Source: Capillimicrobium sp035565675 (GTDB lineage: Bacteria > Actinomycetota > Thermoleophilia > Solirubrobacterales > Solirubrobacteraceae). From it: a DNA stretch of 7,611 bases. Positions 1 through 6,112 of the stretch are shown here, piece by piece. How positions within the stretch are numbered: position 1 is the stretch's first letter; each line of letters opens with the position of its first letter. The position numbers and the translations under genes were made by a program. The stretch spans positions 1 through 7,611 of the forward strand of contig DATMSA010000135.1 in NCBI GenBank assembly GCA_035565675.1, in the 5' to 3' direction. The notes beneath the pieces were generated by a model. It searched no databases and was not told where the DNA came from. It worked only from the letters and a program-made list of their open reading frames with translations.

Positions 1-1
1 C

Positions 2-757
2 ATCCCGCCCGAGGAGGCGGTGCCGCCCGTCGACGGCTCCGCCGACGTGCCGCCACCGGTCGAGCCGCCGCCCGCGGAGCCGCCGATCATCGACCCCGCG
101 CCGCCGGTCGCGCCGCCGCCCGCGGCGCCGCCGATCACGCCGCCGGCCACGCCGCCCGCGGCCGAGGATCCGGCCGGCGGGGACCGGGGCTCCGGCACGA
201 GCGGCAAGGACCGCCCCAAGCCGGTCACCCGCGCCCCGCTCGTGCCCGTCGAGCTGGACCCGGCGACCACGCCCGCGCTGAGCTTCAACCCGCTGCCGCC
301 CGGCGCGACGCCGCCGGCCGACGGCTCCCCGGCGCCGCGCGTGCACGCCGACACCGACTTCACCGGCGAGCCGAAGATGGCGTTCGACGGCGACCCGAAC
401 ACGAGCTGGTCGGTCACGCTGTCGACCCCGGAGCTGGTCGCCGAGCCGCAGGCCGGGCTCCTCATCGATCTCGGCACGGCGCAGAAGCTGCGCCGCCTGA
501 AGGTCACGCCCACCACGCCGGGCACCACGATCGAGGTCTACGGCGCGACCGGCGAGACCCCGCCGGAGTCGCTCGGCGACAAGGGCTGGAAGGTGCTGGC
601 CACCCAGCTCGACGTCGACGGGCCCACGCGCATCACGCTCGGCGAGGACGGCGTCGGGACGAAGAAGGTCCGCTGGGTCCTCGTCTACTTCGCCGACGGC
701 CCCGACGACGGCGTCTCGACGTCGGTCGGCATCAGCGAGCTCGAGCTGTTCGGCTGA
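2..757 (+). CDS. Pro-rich protein with C-terminal discoidin-like domain, 5'-truncated (possible Ser/Thr kinase tail)
   Basis: The reading frame is open from the first bases of the window, so this is the C-terminal part of a longer protein. The GTG at 20 is probably an internal Val. Counting from that codon, residues 1-50 are a Pro/Ala-rich linker with an imperfect 16-residue repeat, followed by a Gly/Ser/Lys stretch. From about residue 85 to the end is a beta-rich domain: a DGDPNTSW motif (123-130), a strand reading GLLIDLG (146-152), VRWVLVYF (217-224) and a terminal ISELELFG. This pattern is typical of F5/8 type C (discoidin, galactose-binding-like) folds. As I recall, similar domains end some actinobacterial Ser/Thr kinases and MurJ-linked pseudokinases outside the membrane. 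No kinase or membrane segment is visible here, so that identity is inference. The Pro-rich linker suggests an extracytoplasmic position. The stop lies one base from the end of the opposing gene. Confidence 0.75.
   Translation: MPPEEAVPPVDGSADVPPPVEPPPAEPPIIDPAPPVAPPPAAPPITPPATPPAAEDPAGGDRGSGTSGKDRPKPVTRAPLVPVELDPATTPALSFNPLPPGATPPADGSPAPRVHADTDFTGEPKMAFDGDPNTSWSVTLSTPELVAEPQAGLLIDLGTAQKLRRLKVTPTTPGTTIEVYGATGETPPESLGDKGWKVLATQLDVDGPTRITLGEDGVGTKKVRWVLVYFADGPDDGVSTSVGISELELFG
64..137 (+). repeat. Imperfect tandem repeat, 48-bp period, in the Pro-rich linker
   Basis: Positions 64-89 and 112-137 match over 26 bases with one difference (position 78 against 126). The offset of 48 bases equals 16 codons, so the unit keeps frame and encodes two Pro/Ala-rich blocks of a flexible linker. 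Such stretches expand and contract easily and probably vary between strains. It has no evident role beyond spacing the C-terminal domain. Confidence 0.6.
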
Positions 758-758
758 C

Positions 759-1862
759 TCAGGCGTCGGCGACGCGGACCGCGTGCGCCTTCGCCCCGGG
801 CTCGAGGAAGCGGGCCAGCGCCTCGCCCTCGCGCTCCAGCGCCCGCCGGTCGGCCGCGCGCAGGCGCCCCAGCGGCGCGAGGACGACGGCCGCCTCGCCG
901 CGGCGGCGCTCCAGCGTCCACGTGCCCGCGACCGTCCCGTCGACCAGGAAGGTCGCGCGCACCCGCAGGTTGCGGGTGACCACGGCCGGCCGGTGCTCGT
1001 CGGCGATCACGCGCGTGCGGTCGCGATGGGACAGCAGCAGGTTGTCGAACTCCGGCAGGAACCGCACGGGCGCCGGCGCGTCGGCGCCCGGCCGCGGTGC
1101 GCCCGGCAGGTCGAACAGCTCCCGCCGCCCGCGCTCGGGCCGGAACACGGCGAGCTCGTCGCGCATCCCCTCCACGACCGGGCCGAGGTCGCGCAGCGCC
1201 GACCACGCCTGCACGTCGGCGACGGTCGCGGGACCGAACGCGGCGAGGTGGCGGCGGACCAGCTCCCGCCGGCCGTCCGGCGCCGCCGTCCCCGACCAGG
1301 CGTCGCCGAGCCAGCCGTCGGCCAGGGCGAACCGGGCGATCGACGGGAACGCCCAGGTGGCGTCGGTCGGCTCCATCACGAGCGGTACGTGCATGCGCAC
1401 CGCGAAGCCGAGCGCGCGCTCGTCGACGCCGGGGAACGCCGCGGCGAGGCGCTCGCGGAGCTGCGCGAACGTCCGCGGCTGGTCGGCCAGCAGCGTCCGC
1501 GCGTGCGCGCAGACGGCGTCGACATCGAGGCCGGCGGCGCGGTCGCCGAGCAGGCCGAGGCCCTCGCCGAGCATGGGCTGCAGCAGCGGTCGCCACGCCG
1601 CGTAGTCGGCGGCCGTGTGCAGGTGCAGCGTGCCGCGCAGCGTCGTGCCGCGCACGATCGAGCGCCGGACGGCCAGCGCCTCGCGCAGCTCGCCGGCGTC
1701 GAAGCCCTCCAGCCGCGTCCACAGCCCGACGAACGGGTGGCGCGGCTCCTGCGCCTGCATCCCGGCCAGCCGGGCGACCGCGTCCTCGGCGGTCGTGCGC
1801 TCGCGCGCCAGCAGCATCTGGCGCGCGAGCGTCGCCCGGTTCAGGTCACGGGCGGTGAGGAC
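759..1862 (-). CDS. Winged-helix DNA-binding protein of the AlkZ/HTH_42 family, candidate DNA glycosylase
   Basis: The protein, about 367 residues, matches the HTH_42 (PF06224) winged-helix family, which includes AlkZ and YcaQ, glycosylases that excise bulky or crosslinked alkylated bases. Recognisable blocks in order are LTARDLNRATLARQ near the N-terminus, GMQAQEP with a Q-A-Q triplet (1749-1757), RGTLHLHTAADY, LPEFDNLLLSHRDR, and a C-terminal beta segment VDGTVAGTW. AlkZ enzymes use a Q-aliphatic-Q catalytic motif near residue 37, and the triplet here falls at Q36 and Q38 counted from 1862. The start is unresolved: 1862 marks where family similarity begins, and its codon is GTC. The only GTG codons in frame upstream (1976 and 1958) lie deep inside the DUF3105 gene, and the first ATG downstream is at 1817, past conserved residues. 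The gene follows DUF3105 directly and is probably translationally coupled to it. Glycosylase activity is inferred; family membership is firm. Confidence 0.82.
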   Translation of the reverse strand, partial: VLTARDLNRATLARQMLLARERTTAEDAVARLAGMQAQEPRHPFVGLWTRLEGFDAGELREALAVRRSIVRGTTLRGTLHLHTAADYAAWRPLLQPMLGEGLGLLGDRAAGLDVDAVCAHARTLLADQPRTFAQLRERLAAAFPGVDERALGFAVRMHVPLVMEPTDATWAFPSIARFALADGWLGDAWSGTAAPDGRRELVRRHLAAFGPATVADVQAWSALRDLGPVVEGMRDELAVFRPERGRRELFDLPGAPRPGADAPAPVRFLPEFDNLLLSHRDRTRVIADEHRPAVVTRNLRVRATFLVDGTVAGTWTLERRRGEAAVVLAPLGRLRAADRRALEREGEALARFLEPGAKAHAVRVADA

Positions 1863-1870
1863 CGGCGTCC

Positions 1871-2590
1871 CTACGGGACGAACTCCGGGCCCTTGTCCGT
1901 GTAGCGCTCGCGGAACGCGCGCAGCGCGTCGATCGCCTCGTCGGTCAGCTCCGCGCACGTGATCGCGTGATCCCACGCGGTCGCGGCGACCGCCGCCTCC
2001 ATGCCCGTGTTGTTCTCGAACACGAGCATGTGGTAGCCGCTGCCGAAGCCGCCGAGCTCCTCGTTGTACAGCGCCTCGAGCGTGCCGATCGTCTCCGGCG
2101 ACGCGCCCGGCGCGTACTGGAACAGGATGCGCCCGTGCTCGAGGGAGTGGACGTAGTTCTCCTTCGCCGGCGAGTTGCCCGGGTCGTAGATCCCGTCCGC
2201 GGCGGGCGTCGGGTTGTGGTTGCCCGACGTCGGCGGGTTGGCCTCGTACTCGACGACCTCGTCGACGTGGGTGGCGCCCTCGTTGGGCGGGTCGACGAGC
2301 GTGCAGCCGGCGGCCTCCGCGGCCTCCTCGAGGTTCTCGATGCGGCGCTCGGGCAGCGCGACGGCGTTGGCGGCGACCGTCGACGCGTCGCCTTCGGCGG
2401 CGTTCATCGACCCGTCGTCGTCCCCGCCCGACGTGATCAGCACGATCGCGACGACGACGACGACCAGCGCGACGACGACGCCGCCGACGATCTGCAGCCG
2501 CCGGGTCCGCGCCGCGGACGCCTGCGCCTGGGCCTCCTGCTCCTGGCGCTCGCGCCGGCGCCGCTCCTTCTCTTCCTGGCGACTTGACAT
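1871..2590 (-). CDS. Single-pass membrane protein with extracytoplasmic DUF3105 domain
   Basis: This 239-residue protein has three parts. Residues 1-32 are highly charged (Arg/Glu/Gln-rich) and probably a short cytoplasmic helix. Residues 34-53 are a Val-rich membrane span. Residues 54-239 are an acidic linker followed by a DUF3105 (PF11303) domain. Family hallmarks are the PPTSGNH block (119-125), HSLEHGRI (148-155) and the ending DKGPEFVP. C96 and C212 could form a disulfide if the domain is exported. Conserved H125, H148 and H152 hint at metal binding, which is inference; the family has no established function as far as I know. The ATG at 2590 has no good Shine-Dalgarno site, but a TAGATT element lies about 10 bases upstream, suggesting a near-leaderless transcript. 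It sits 52 bases after the GMC gene, and the winged-helix gene begins at its stop. Confidence 0.88.
   Translation of the reverse strand: MSSRQEEKERRRRERQEQEAQAQASAARTRRLQIVGGVVVALVVVVVAIVLITSGGDDDGSMNAAEGDASTVAANAVALPERRIENLEEAAEAAGCTLVDPPNEGATHVDEVVEYEANPPTSGNHNPTPAADGIYDPGNSPAKENYVHSLEHGRILFQYAPGASPETIGTLEALYNEELGGFGSGYHMLVFENNTGMEAAVAATAWDHAITCAELTDEAIDALRAFRERYTDKGPEFVP
2450..2479 (-). repeat. GTC-codon trinucleotide runs in the membrane span
   Basis: Five consecutive GTC codons (2450-2464) and three more (2471-2479) encode Val 43-47 and Val 38-40 in the membrane helix of the DUF3105 protein. Slippage would add or remove Val without shifting frame. This is probably just low-complexity hydrophobic coding in a GC-rich genome. 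Confidence 0.5.
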
Positions 2591-2599
2591 GGGCCGGTG

Positions 2600-2605
2600 A
2601 ATCTA
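2600..2605 (-). promoter_or_regulatory. Possible -10 element (TAGATT) of the DUF3105 gene
   Basis: TAGATT on the minus strand fits the actinobacterial TAnnnT -10 pattern and is one of few AT-rich spots nearby. Transcription would begin at about 2592-2594, only a few bases before the ATG at 2590. That would account for the absence of a Shine-Dalgarno site. I see no convincing -35. The DUF3105 and winged-helix genes could therefore be transcribed separately from the GMC gene upstream. Confidence 0.35.
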
Positions 2606-2617
2606 GCGGGCGCCCGC
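2606..2617. repeat. Perfect 12-bp palindrome GCGGGCGCCCGC
   Basis: This palindrome lies in the 52-base gap after the GMC stop, directly upstream of the possible -10 of the DUF3105 gene. It could be an operator. It is unlikely to be an intrinsic terminator, because it has no loop and no following T-run on the minus strand. Chance is realistic at this G+C content. Confidence 0.3.
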
Positions 2618-2642
2618 CCGCGCCGCTGCCGGTCGGCGCCGC

Positions 2643-4619
2643 TCAGCCGGCGGCGATCGCCGCCGCCGTGCGCCGCGCGAGCGCCATCACCGTCGCCATC
2701 GGGTTCGTCCCGGTCGCGGTCGGGAAGGCGCCGGCGTCGCCGATCCACACGCCCGGCGTGTCGTGGAGCTGCCCCCACGGGTCGGCGACGCTCGTCGCCG
2801 GGTCGGTGCCCATCCGCGCCGAGCCCATCTGGTGCAGCGCGAAGATCGGGTGCTCGAACGGCGTCAGCGGGCCGTCGTGGACGCGCCGGGCGTAGGTCTC
2901 CAGCGGCTCGCCGCTGTCGCGCCGCCAGCGCAGCGGCCGGCGGTGGAAGCTGAGGATCTCGCGCGCGCCGGCGGCCGCGTGCAGCCGCGCGAGCTCCGCC
3001 AGGCCCTGCCGGAAGTGGCGCACGTCGAGCTCGTCGGTCAGGTCGTAGTGGTGGACGGCCTCGCCGGCCGCGTCGATCGTCACGCGCCCGTGCCCGCGGT
3101 CGCGCAGCAGCAGCACGAACGCCGCCAGGTGCGCGCCGCGCGCCATGTCGTCCTTGTGCTGGCGCCCGCTCTCCCACGGCAGGGCGGAGCCGGTGAGGCC
3201 GGGCGACGCGTGCGACGTCTCCACGAGGAAGCCGTAGCCGTCCTCGAGGTCGGCCCACTGCGCCGACAGCGCGGACTGCGGCGGCCCCCACCAGCCGCGC
3301 TGCGGCTCGTCGTAGAAGCCGCCGAGCACGGTGGCCGGGTGCAGGCGCAGGTACGCGCCGGCGGCGGGGCCGCCGATGCCCGAGCGCAGCAGCAGCGCCG
3401 GGGTCTCCAGCGCGCCGGCGGCGCACACGACCACCGGCGCGCGCACCACCACCCGCGCGACCGGCCGGCCGGCCTCGTCGACGGCCACGCCCTCCACGCC
3501 GGCGGCCCGTCCCCGCTCGACGAGGATCCGCTCCACGCGGCAGCCGGCGACGATGCGCGCCCCGCGATCGGCGGCGTCCTGCAGGTAGGTCCTCAGCGTC
3601 CCCTGCTTGGCCCCGGACTGGTCGCCGAAGCCCATGTAGCCGGCGGTCTCGGGCGAGTAGGCGCCGGGGTCGCTGTTGCGCACGATCGGCTGCCACCCGA
3701 GCCCGCGCGCCTCGCACGCCTCGCGCAGGCGCTCGTTGGGGCCGTTGCGGTCCGAGCAGCGCAGGTTCGCGCTCGTGCGCGCGAAGACCGCGTCGAGGTG
3801 GACGTCGAAGTCGCGCCCGGCCAGGCCCTCCAGGCCGAAGTCGCGTTCCCACTCCTCGCGCACCCAGGCCGGCGTGCGCAGCATGTTGGTCCAGTTGACC
3901 GTGGTGCCGCCGCCCAGGTTGGCGCCCGCCATCAGCGCGATCGACCCGCTCGCGGTCTGCGTCACCCCGCCCCGGCGGTACAGGTGCCGGTACGCCCACA
4001 GCTCGAGCTGGTTGAAGTCGGCCTCGTTGTAGTAGCCGCCGGCCTCGAGCACGACGACCTCGCGCCCGGCCGCGGTCAGCTCGCCGGCCACCACGCCGCC
4101 GCCCGCCCCGGAGCCGACGACCACCGCCTCGGCGGTCAGCTCGAGCAGGTCGCCCTGCGGGCGCGTGAGCTCGATGCGCTTGGGCGCCTCCTGCGGGGAC
4201 GGCGGCGCCGAGCGCGGTCCCGGATACCCGATCGCCGGCCAGTTCGGGTTGCGGCCGGCCTCGTCGGGCAGCCCGTAGAACAGCAGGTGCGTCAGCCCGC
4301 GCAGGGTCGACAGCCCGGCCAGCGCGCCGGGGTCGGCGTCCATCAGCCCGTGCACCAGCGCCTCGCGCCCCTCCTGCGGCAGGGCGGCGAGGTCGTGGGC
4401 GGCGAGCGCGTCGAGCAGGCCGCGCACGCCGGCGAGCTGCTCCTCGCCGGCGGTCTCGGCCAGCGTCTGCTCGATCGCGTCGGGGATGCCGAGGTCCGAG
4501 GCGCGGCGGGCGTACAGCCCGTGCGGATCGTCGGGCGCGTCGAGCGCGGGCGCGAACGTGTCGCACAGGGCGGCGAGCGCCGCGCGCTGGATCTCCGACA
4601 GGACGACGGTCACGGCCAT
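2643..4619 (-). CDS. GMC-family flavin oxidoreductase, long-chain-alcohol-oxidase-like
   Basis: This 658-residue FAD enzyme should oxidise a primary alcohol, probably hydrophobic or long-chain, to the aldehyde. Residues 1-130 form a helical N-terminal region (ALCDTFAPAL at 17-26) like that preceding the flavin domain in plant and bacterial long-chain alcohol oxidases. The FAD dinucleotide motif GSGAGGGVVAGEL is at 169-181, with E192 closing the fold. LGGGTTVNWTNMLRTP (235-250) closely matches the alcohol-oxidase signature. The C-terminal GMC domain holds HQMGSARMG (His596) and GTNPM (Asn639), the usual catalytic His/Asn pair. I see no signal peptide, so it is probably cytoplasmic or peripheral. 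The ATG at 4619 is chosen because a strong GGGGAGGAG site precedes it and similarity begins there. It is divergent from the deaminase and first in a minus-strand cluster. The linker at 326-340 lacks Cys residues that I recall in many relatives. The exact substrate is unknown. Confidence 0.9.
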   Translation of the reverse strand: MAVTVVLSEIQRAALAALCDTFAPALDAPDDPHGLYARRASDLGIPDAIEQTLAETAGEEQLAGVRGLLDALAAHDLAALPQEGREALVHGLMDADPGALAGLSTLRGLTHLLFYGLPDEAGRNPNWPAIGYPGPRSAPPSPQEAPKRIELTRPQGDLLELTAEAVVVGSGAGGGVVAGELTAAGREVVVLEAGGYYNEADFNQLELWAYRHLYRRGGVTQTASGSIALMAGANLGGGTTVNWTNMLRTPAWVREEWERDFGLEGLAGRDFDVHLDAVFARTSANLRCSDRNGPNERLREACEARGLGWQPIVRNSDPGAYSPETAGYMGFGDQSGAKQGTLRTYLQDAADRGARIVAGCRVERILVERGRAAGVEGVAVDEAGRPVARVVVRAPVVVCAAGALETPALLLRSGIGGPAAGAYLRLHPATVLGGFYDEPQRGWWGPPQSALSAQWADLEDGYGFLVETSHASPGLTGSALPWESGRQHKDDMARGAHLAAFVLLLRDRGHGRVTIDAAGEAVHHYDLTDELDVRHFRQGLAELARLHAAAGAREILSFHRRPLRWRRDSGEPLETYARRVHDGPLTPFEHPIFALHQMGSARMGTDPATSVADPWGQLHDTPGVWIGDAGAFPTATGTNPMATVMALARRTAAAIAAG

Positions 4620-4626
4620 GAGGCTC

Positions 4627-4634
4627 TCCTCCCC
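4627..4634 (-). promoter_or_regulatory. Strong Shine-Dalgarno site of the GMC gene
   Basis: GGGGAGGA on the minus strand lies 7 bases before the ATG at 4619. It fixes that start and excludes the much longer upstream extension of the same frame. It lies only a few bases from the ATG of the divergent deaminase. Confidence 0.75.
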
Positions 4635-4637
4635 TGG

Positions 4638-6080
4638 ATGTCCTTCCGACCCGTGGGCGATGCTACGCCCGTGCGCCGATCCCCGCTGCCGTTGCCCATC
4701 GCGGCCGTCCTGGCCGTCCTCGCCCTCGTCGCCGCGCCGGCCGTCGCGCCGGCGTCCGAGCGCTCGACCGCCCGCCATCTCCAGGAGATCCGCCACGACG
4801 CCGCCGCGCTGCGCGACTTCCTGTGGGACATGCCCAAGGGGGCGGACCTGCACAACCACCTGTCGGGCGCGGTGTACGCCGAGTCGATGGTCCGCTGGGG
4901 CGCCGAGGACGGCGTCTGCGTGTCGGTCGCGACGTGGGTCGCCGACGCCGGTCCGTGCGACGAGGGCGAGCGGCCGCTGAGCGACGCGCTGTCCGACAAC
5001 GAGCTCTACAACAGCATCCTGCGCGCCTGGTCGATGAAGGGCTTCCAGGACGGGCTCGTGTCCGGCCACGACCACTTCTTCGCGACGTTCGACCGCTTCG
5101 GCGGCGCCAACACGCTGCGCGGCGGCGACATGCTCGCCGAGGTCACGCAGCGCGCGGCCGCGCAGAACGAGCAGTACCTGGAGACGATGGTCACGCCCGC
5201 GTTCGGCGCGGTGTCGCGGCTGGCCGCGCAGGTCGGCTGGACCGACGACCTCGCCGTCCAGCACCAGCGCCTGCTCGACGCCGGCATCCGCGGCCTCGTC
5301 CCGCAGGGCAGCGCGCTGCTGGACGCGATGATCGCCCGCCAGCGCCAGCTCCTGGGCTGCGACACGCCGGCGCCGGACGCCGCCTGCTCGATGCCGGTCC
5401 GCTTCCAGGTCCAGGGCCTGCGCGGGTTCCCGCCCAACGTCGTGTTCGCCCAGATGGTCCTCGGGTTCGAGCTGATGGCGGCCGACCCGCGCTGGGTCGC
5501 GTTCAACCTCGTCCAGCCCGAGGACGGGCCGATCGCGCTGCGCGACTACCGGGCGCAGATGCGCATGCTGCGGTTCCTGCGCGAGCGCTACGACGCCGGC
5601 CACCTGACGCTGCACGCCGGCGAGCTGGTGCCCGAGCTGGCCACGCCGGCCGACCTGCGCTTCCACATCCGCGAGGCCGTCGAGGTCGCCGGCGCCGAGC
5701 GCATCGGCCACGGCGTGGACGTCACCTACGAGCGCGACCCGTACGGGCTGCTGCGCACGATGGCCAGGCGCGGGATCCTCGTGGAGGCGCCGCTGACCTC
5801 CAACCGCCAGATCCTGCGCGTGAGCGGCAGGCGCCACCCGATCCGCCTGTACGTGCGGTCCGGGGTGCCCGTGGCGCTGGCCACCGACGACGAGGGCGTG
5901 TCGCGCACCGACCTGACCGAGCAGTTCGAGCAGGCGGTGACCGACCACGGCTTCGGGTACCGCGCGCTGAAGCGCTTCGCGCGCGACTCCCTCCTGCACG
6001 GGTTCCTGCCCGATGCGGAGAAAGCCGCCGCCCTGCGGGCCCAGCGGGCGGCCTTCGCGCGCTTCGAGCGCCGCTTCTGA
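4638..6080 (+). CDS. Secreted adenosine deaminase of the ADGF/CECR1 type
   Basis: This metal-dependent amidohydrolase is predicted to convert adenosine (or a related nucleoside) to inosine outside the cytoplasm. Counting from the ATG at 4638 (480 residues), a signal peptide covers about 1-40: RR at 13-14, a hydrophobic core to about 33, then APA-S. The deaminase barrel follows: MPKGADLHNHLSG with metal ligands H72 and H74, LHAGEL (H326, catalytic E329), RIGHG (H358) and TDDEGVSRTDLT (D417, D418). VEAPLTSN and the MPKG start are characteristic of the ADGF/CECR1-like branch rather than cytosolic ADA. C94/C107 and C241/C250 could form disulfides, fitting export. The start is uncertain: neither 4638 nor the GTG at 4671 has a Shine-Dalgarno site. 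The later one gives a tidier signal peptide (MRRSPLPLP) and leaves the promoter palindrome non-coding. It is divergent from the GMC gene and upstream of the SDR. Other substrates are possible. Confidence 0.88.
   Translation: MSFRPVGDATPVRRSPLPLPIAAVLAVLALVAAPAVAPASERSTARHLQEIRHDAAALRDFLWDMPKGADLHNHLSGAVYAESMVRWGAEDGVCVSVATWVADAGPCDEGERPLSDALSDNELYNSILRAWSMKGFQDGLVSGHDHFFATFDRFGGANTLRGGDMLAEVTQRAAAQNEQYLETMVTPAFGAVSRLAAQVGWTDDLAVQHQRLLDAGIRGLVPQGSALLDAMIARQRQLLGCDTPAPDAACSMPVRFQVQGLRGFPPNVVFAQMVLGFELMAADPRWVAFNLVQPEDGPIALRDYRAQMRMLRFLRERYDAGHLTLHAGELVPELATPADLRFHIREAVEVAGAERIGHGVDVTYERDPYGLLRTMARRGILVEAPLTSNRQILRVSGRRHPIRLYVRSGVPVALATDDEGVSRTDLTEQFEQAVTDHGFGYRALKRFARDSLLHGFLPDAEKAAALRAQRAAFARFERRF
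4655..4670 (-). promoter_or_regulatory. Possible GMC -10 (TAGCAT) enclosed by a perfect inverted repeat
   Basis: On the minus strand TAGCAT (4665-4660) fits TAnnnT and would start a transcript near 4653, leaving a leader of about 33 bases that contains the Shine-Dalgarno site. The hexamer is exactly flanked by arms GGGCG (4655-4659) and CGCCC (4666-4670), an operator-like layout. On the plus strand the overlapping GATGCT (4659-4664) could serve as a weak -10 for a leaderless deaminase transcript starting at the GTG at 4671. No clear -35 is visible for either direction. Confidence 0.4.
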
Positions 6081-6084
6081 CCGG

Positions 6085-6103
6085 CGCCCGGCGGTCGCCC
6101 GGC
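6085..6103 (+). repeat. Direct repeat CGCCCGGC, 11-bp period, upstream of the SDR promoter
   Basis: Two identical 8-bp copies (6085-6092 and 6096-6103) lie one helical turn apart, ending 3 bases before the possible -10 at 6107. That geometry could suit a regulator binding one face of the helix. In such G+C-rich DNA it may be chance. Confidence 0.3.
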
Positions 6104-6106
6104 CGC

Positions 6107-6112
6107 TAAGGT
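6107..6112 (+). promoter_or_regulatory. Possible -10 element (TAAGGT) of the SDR gene
   Basis: TAAGGT fits TAnnnT and stands out in the GC-rich 73-base gap. Transcription would begin near 6119-6120, giving a leader of about 35 bases that includes the Shine-Dalgarno site. The spacing resembles that proposed for the GMC gene. No clear -35 is seen. It implies that the SDR can be expressed separately from the deaminase. Confidence 0.45.

Noticed and set aside
62..180. The repetitive CCG-rich linker region as a CRISPR-like or mobile repeat.
   Set aside because: The repeats keep codon phase, encode Pro/Ala, and have no spacers or flanking features. They are a protein linker.
783..1904. Plus-strand open frames opposite the AlkZ-like gene.
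   Set aside because: They are compositional shadows rich in Arg/Ala/Gln without domain signals, whereas the minus strand carries clear family motifs.
2437..4566. A 709-codon minus-strand frame overlapping the GMC and DUF3105 genes.
   Set aside because: Its translation is almost entirely Arg/Ala/Gly, the usual out-of-frame product of high-GC coding DNA, and it conflicts with two well-supported genes.
2763..4637. A long plus-strand open frame in phase with and upstream of the deaminase.
   Set aside because: It is antisense to the GMC codons in the register where GC-rich codons rarely create stops. Its translation is low-complexity Arg/Ala/Val/Gln, and the deaminase signal peptide begins only after 4638.
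2643..5999. A very long minus-strand open frame (over 1,100 codons) extending the GMC gene through the deaminase.
   Set aside because: The upstream two-fifths is the exact antisense of the deaminase codons. It reads as Val/Gly/Arg/His-rich shadow sequence with no domain, while a strong ribosome-binding site and family similarity put the GMC start at 4619.
6081..6106. A GC-rich stretch after the deaminase stop as an intrinsic terminator.
   Set aside because: The repeated CGCCCGGC units are direct, not inverted. Only about 4 bp of pairing can be drawn and no T-run follows.
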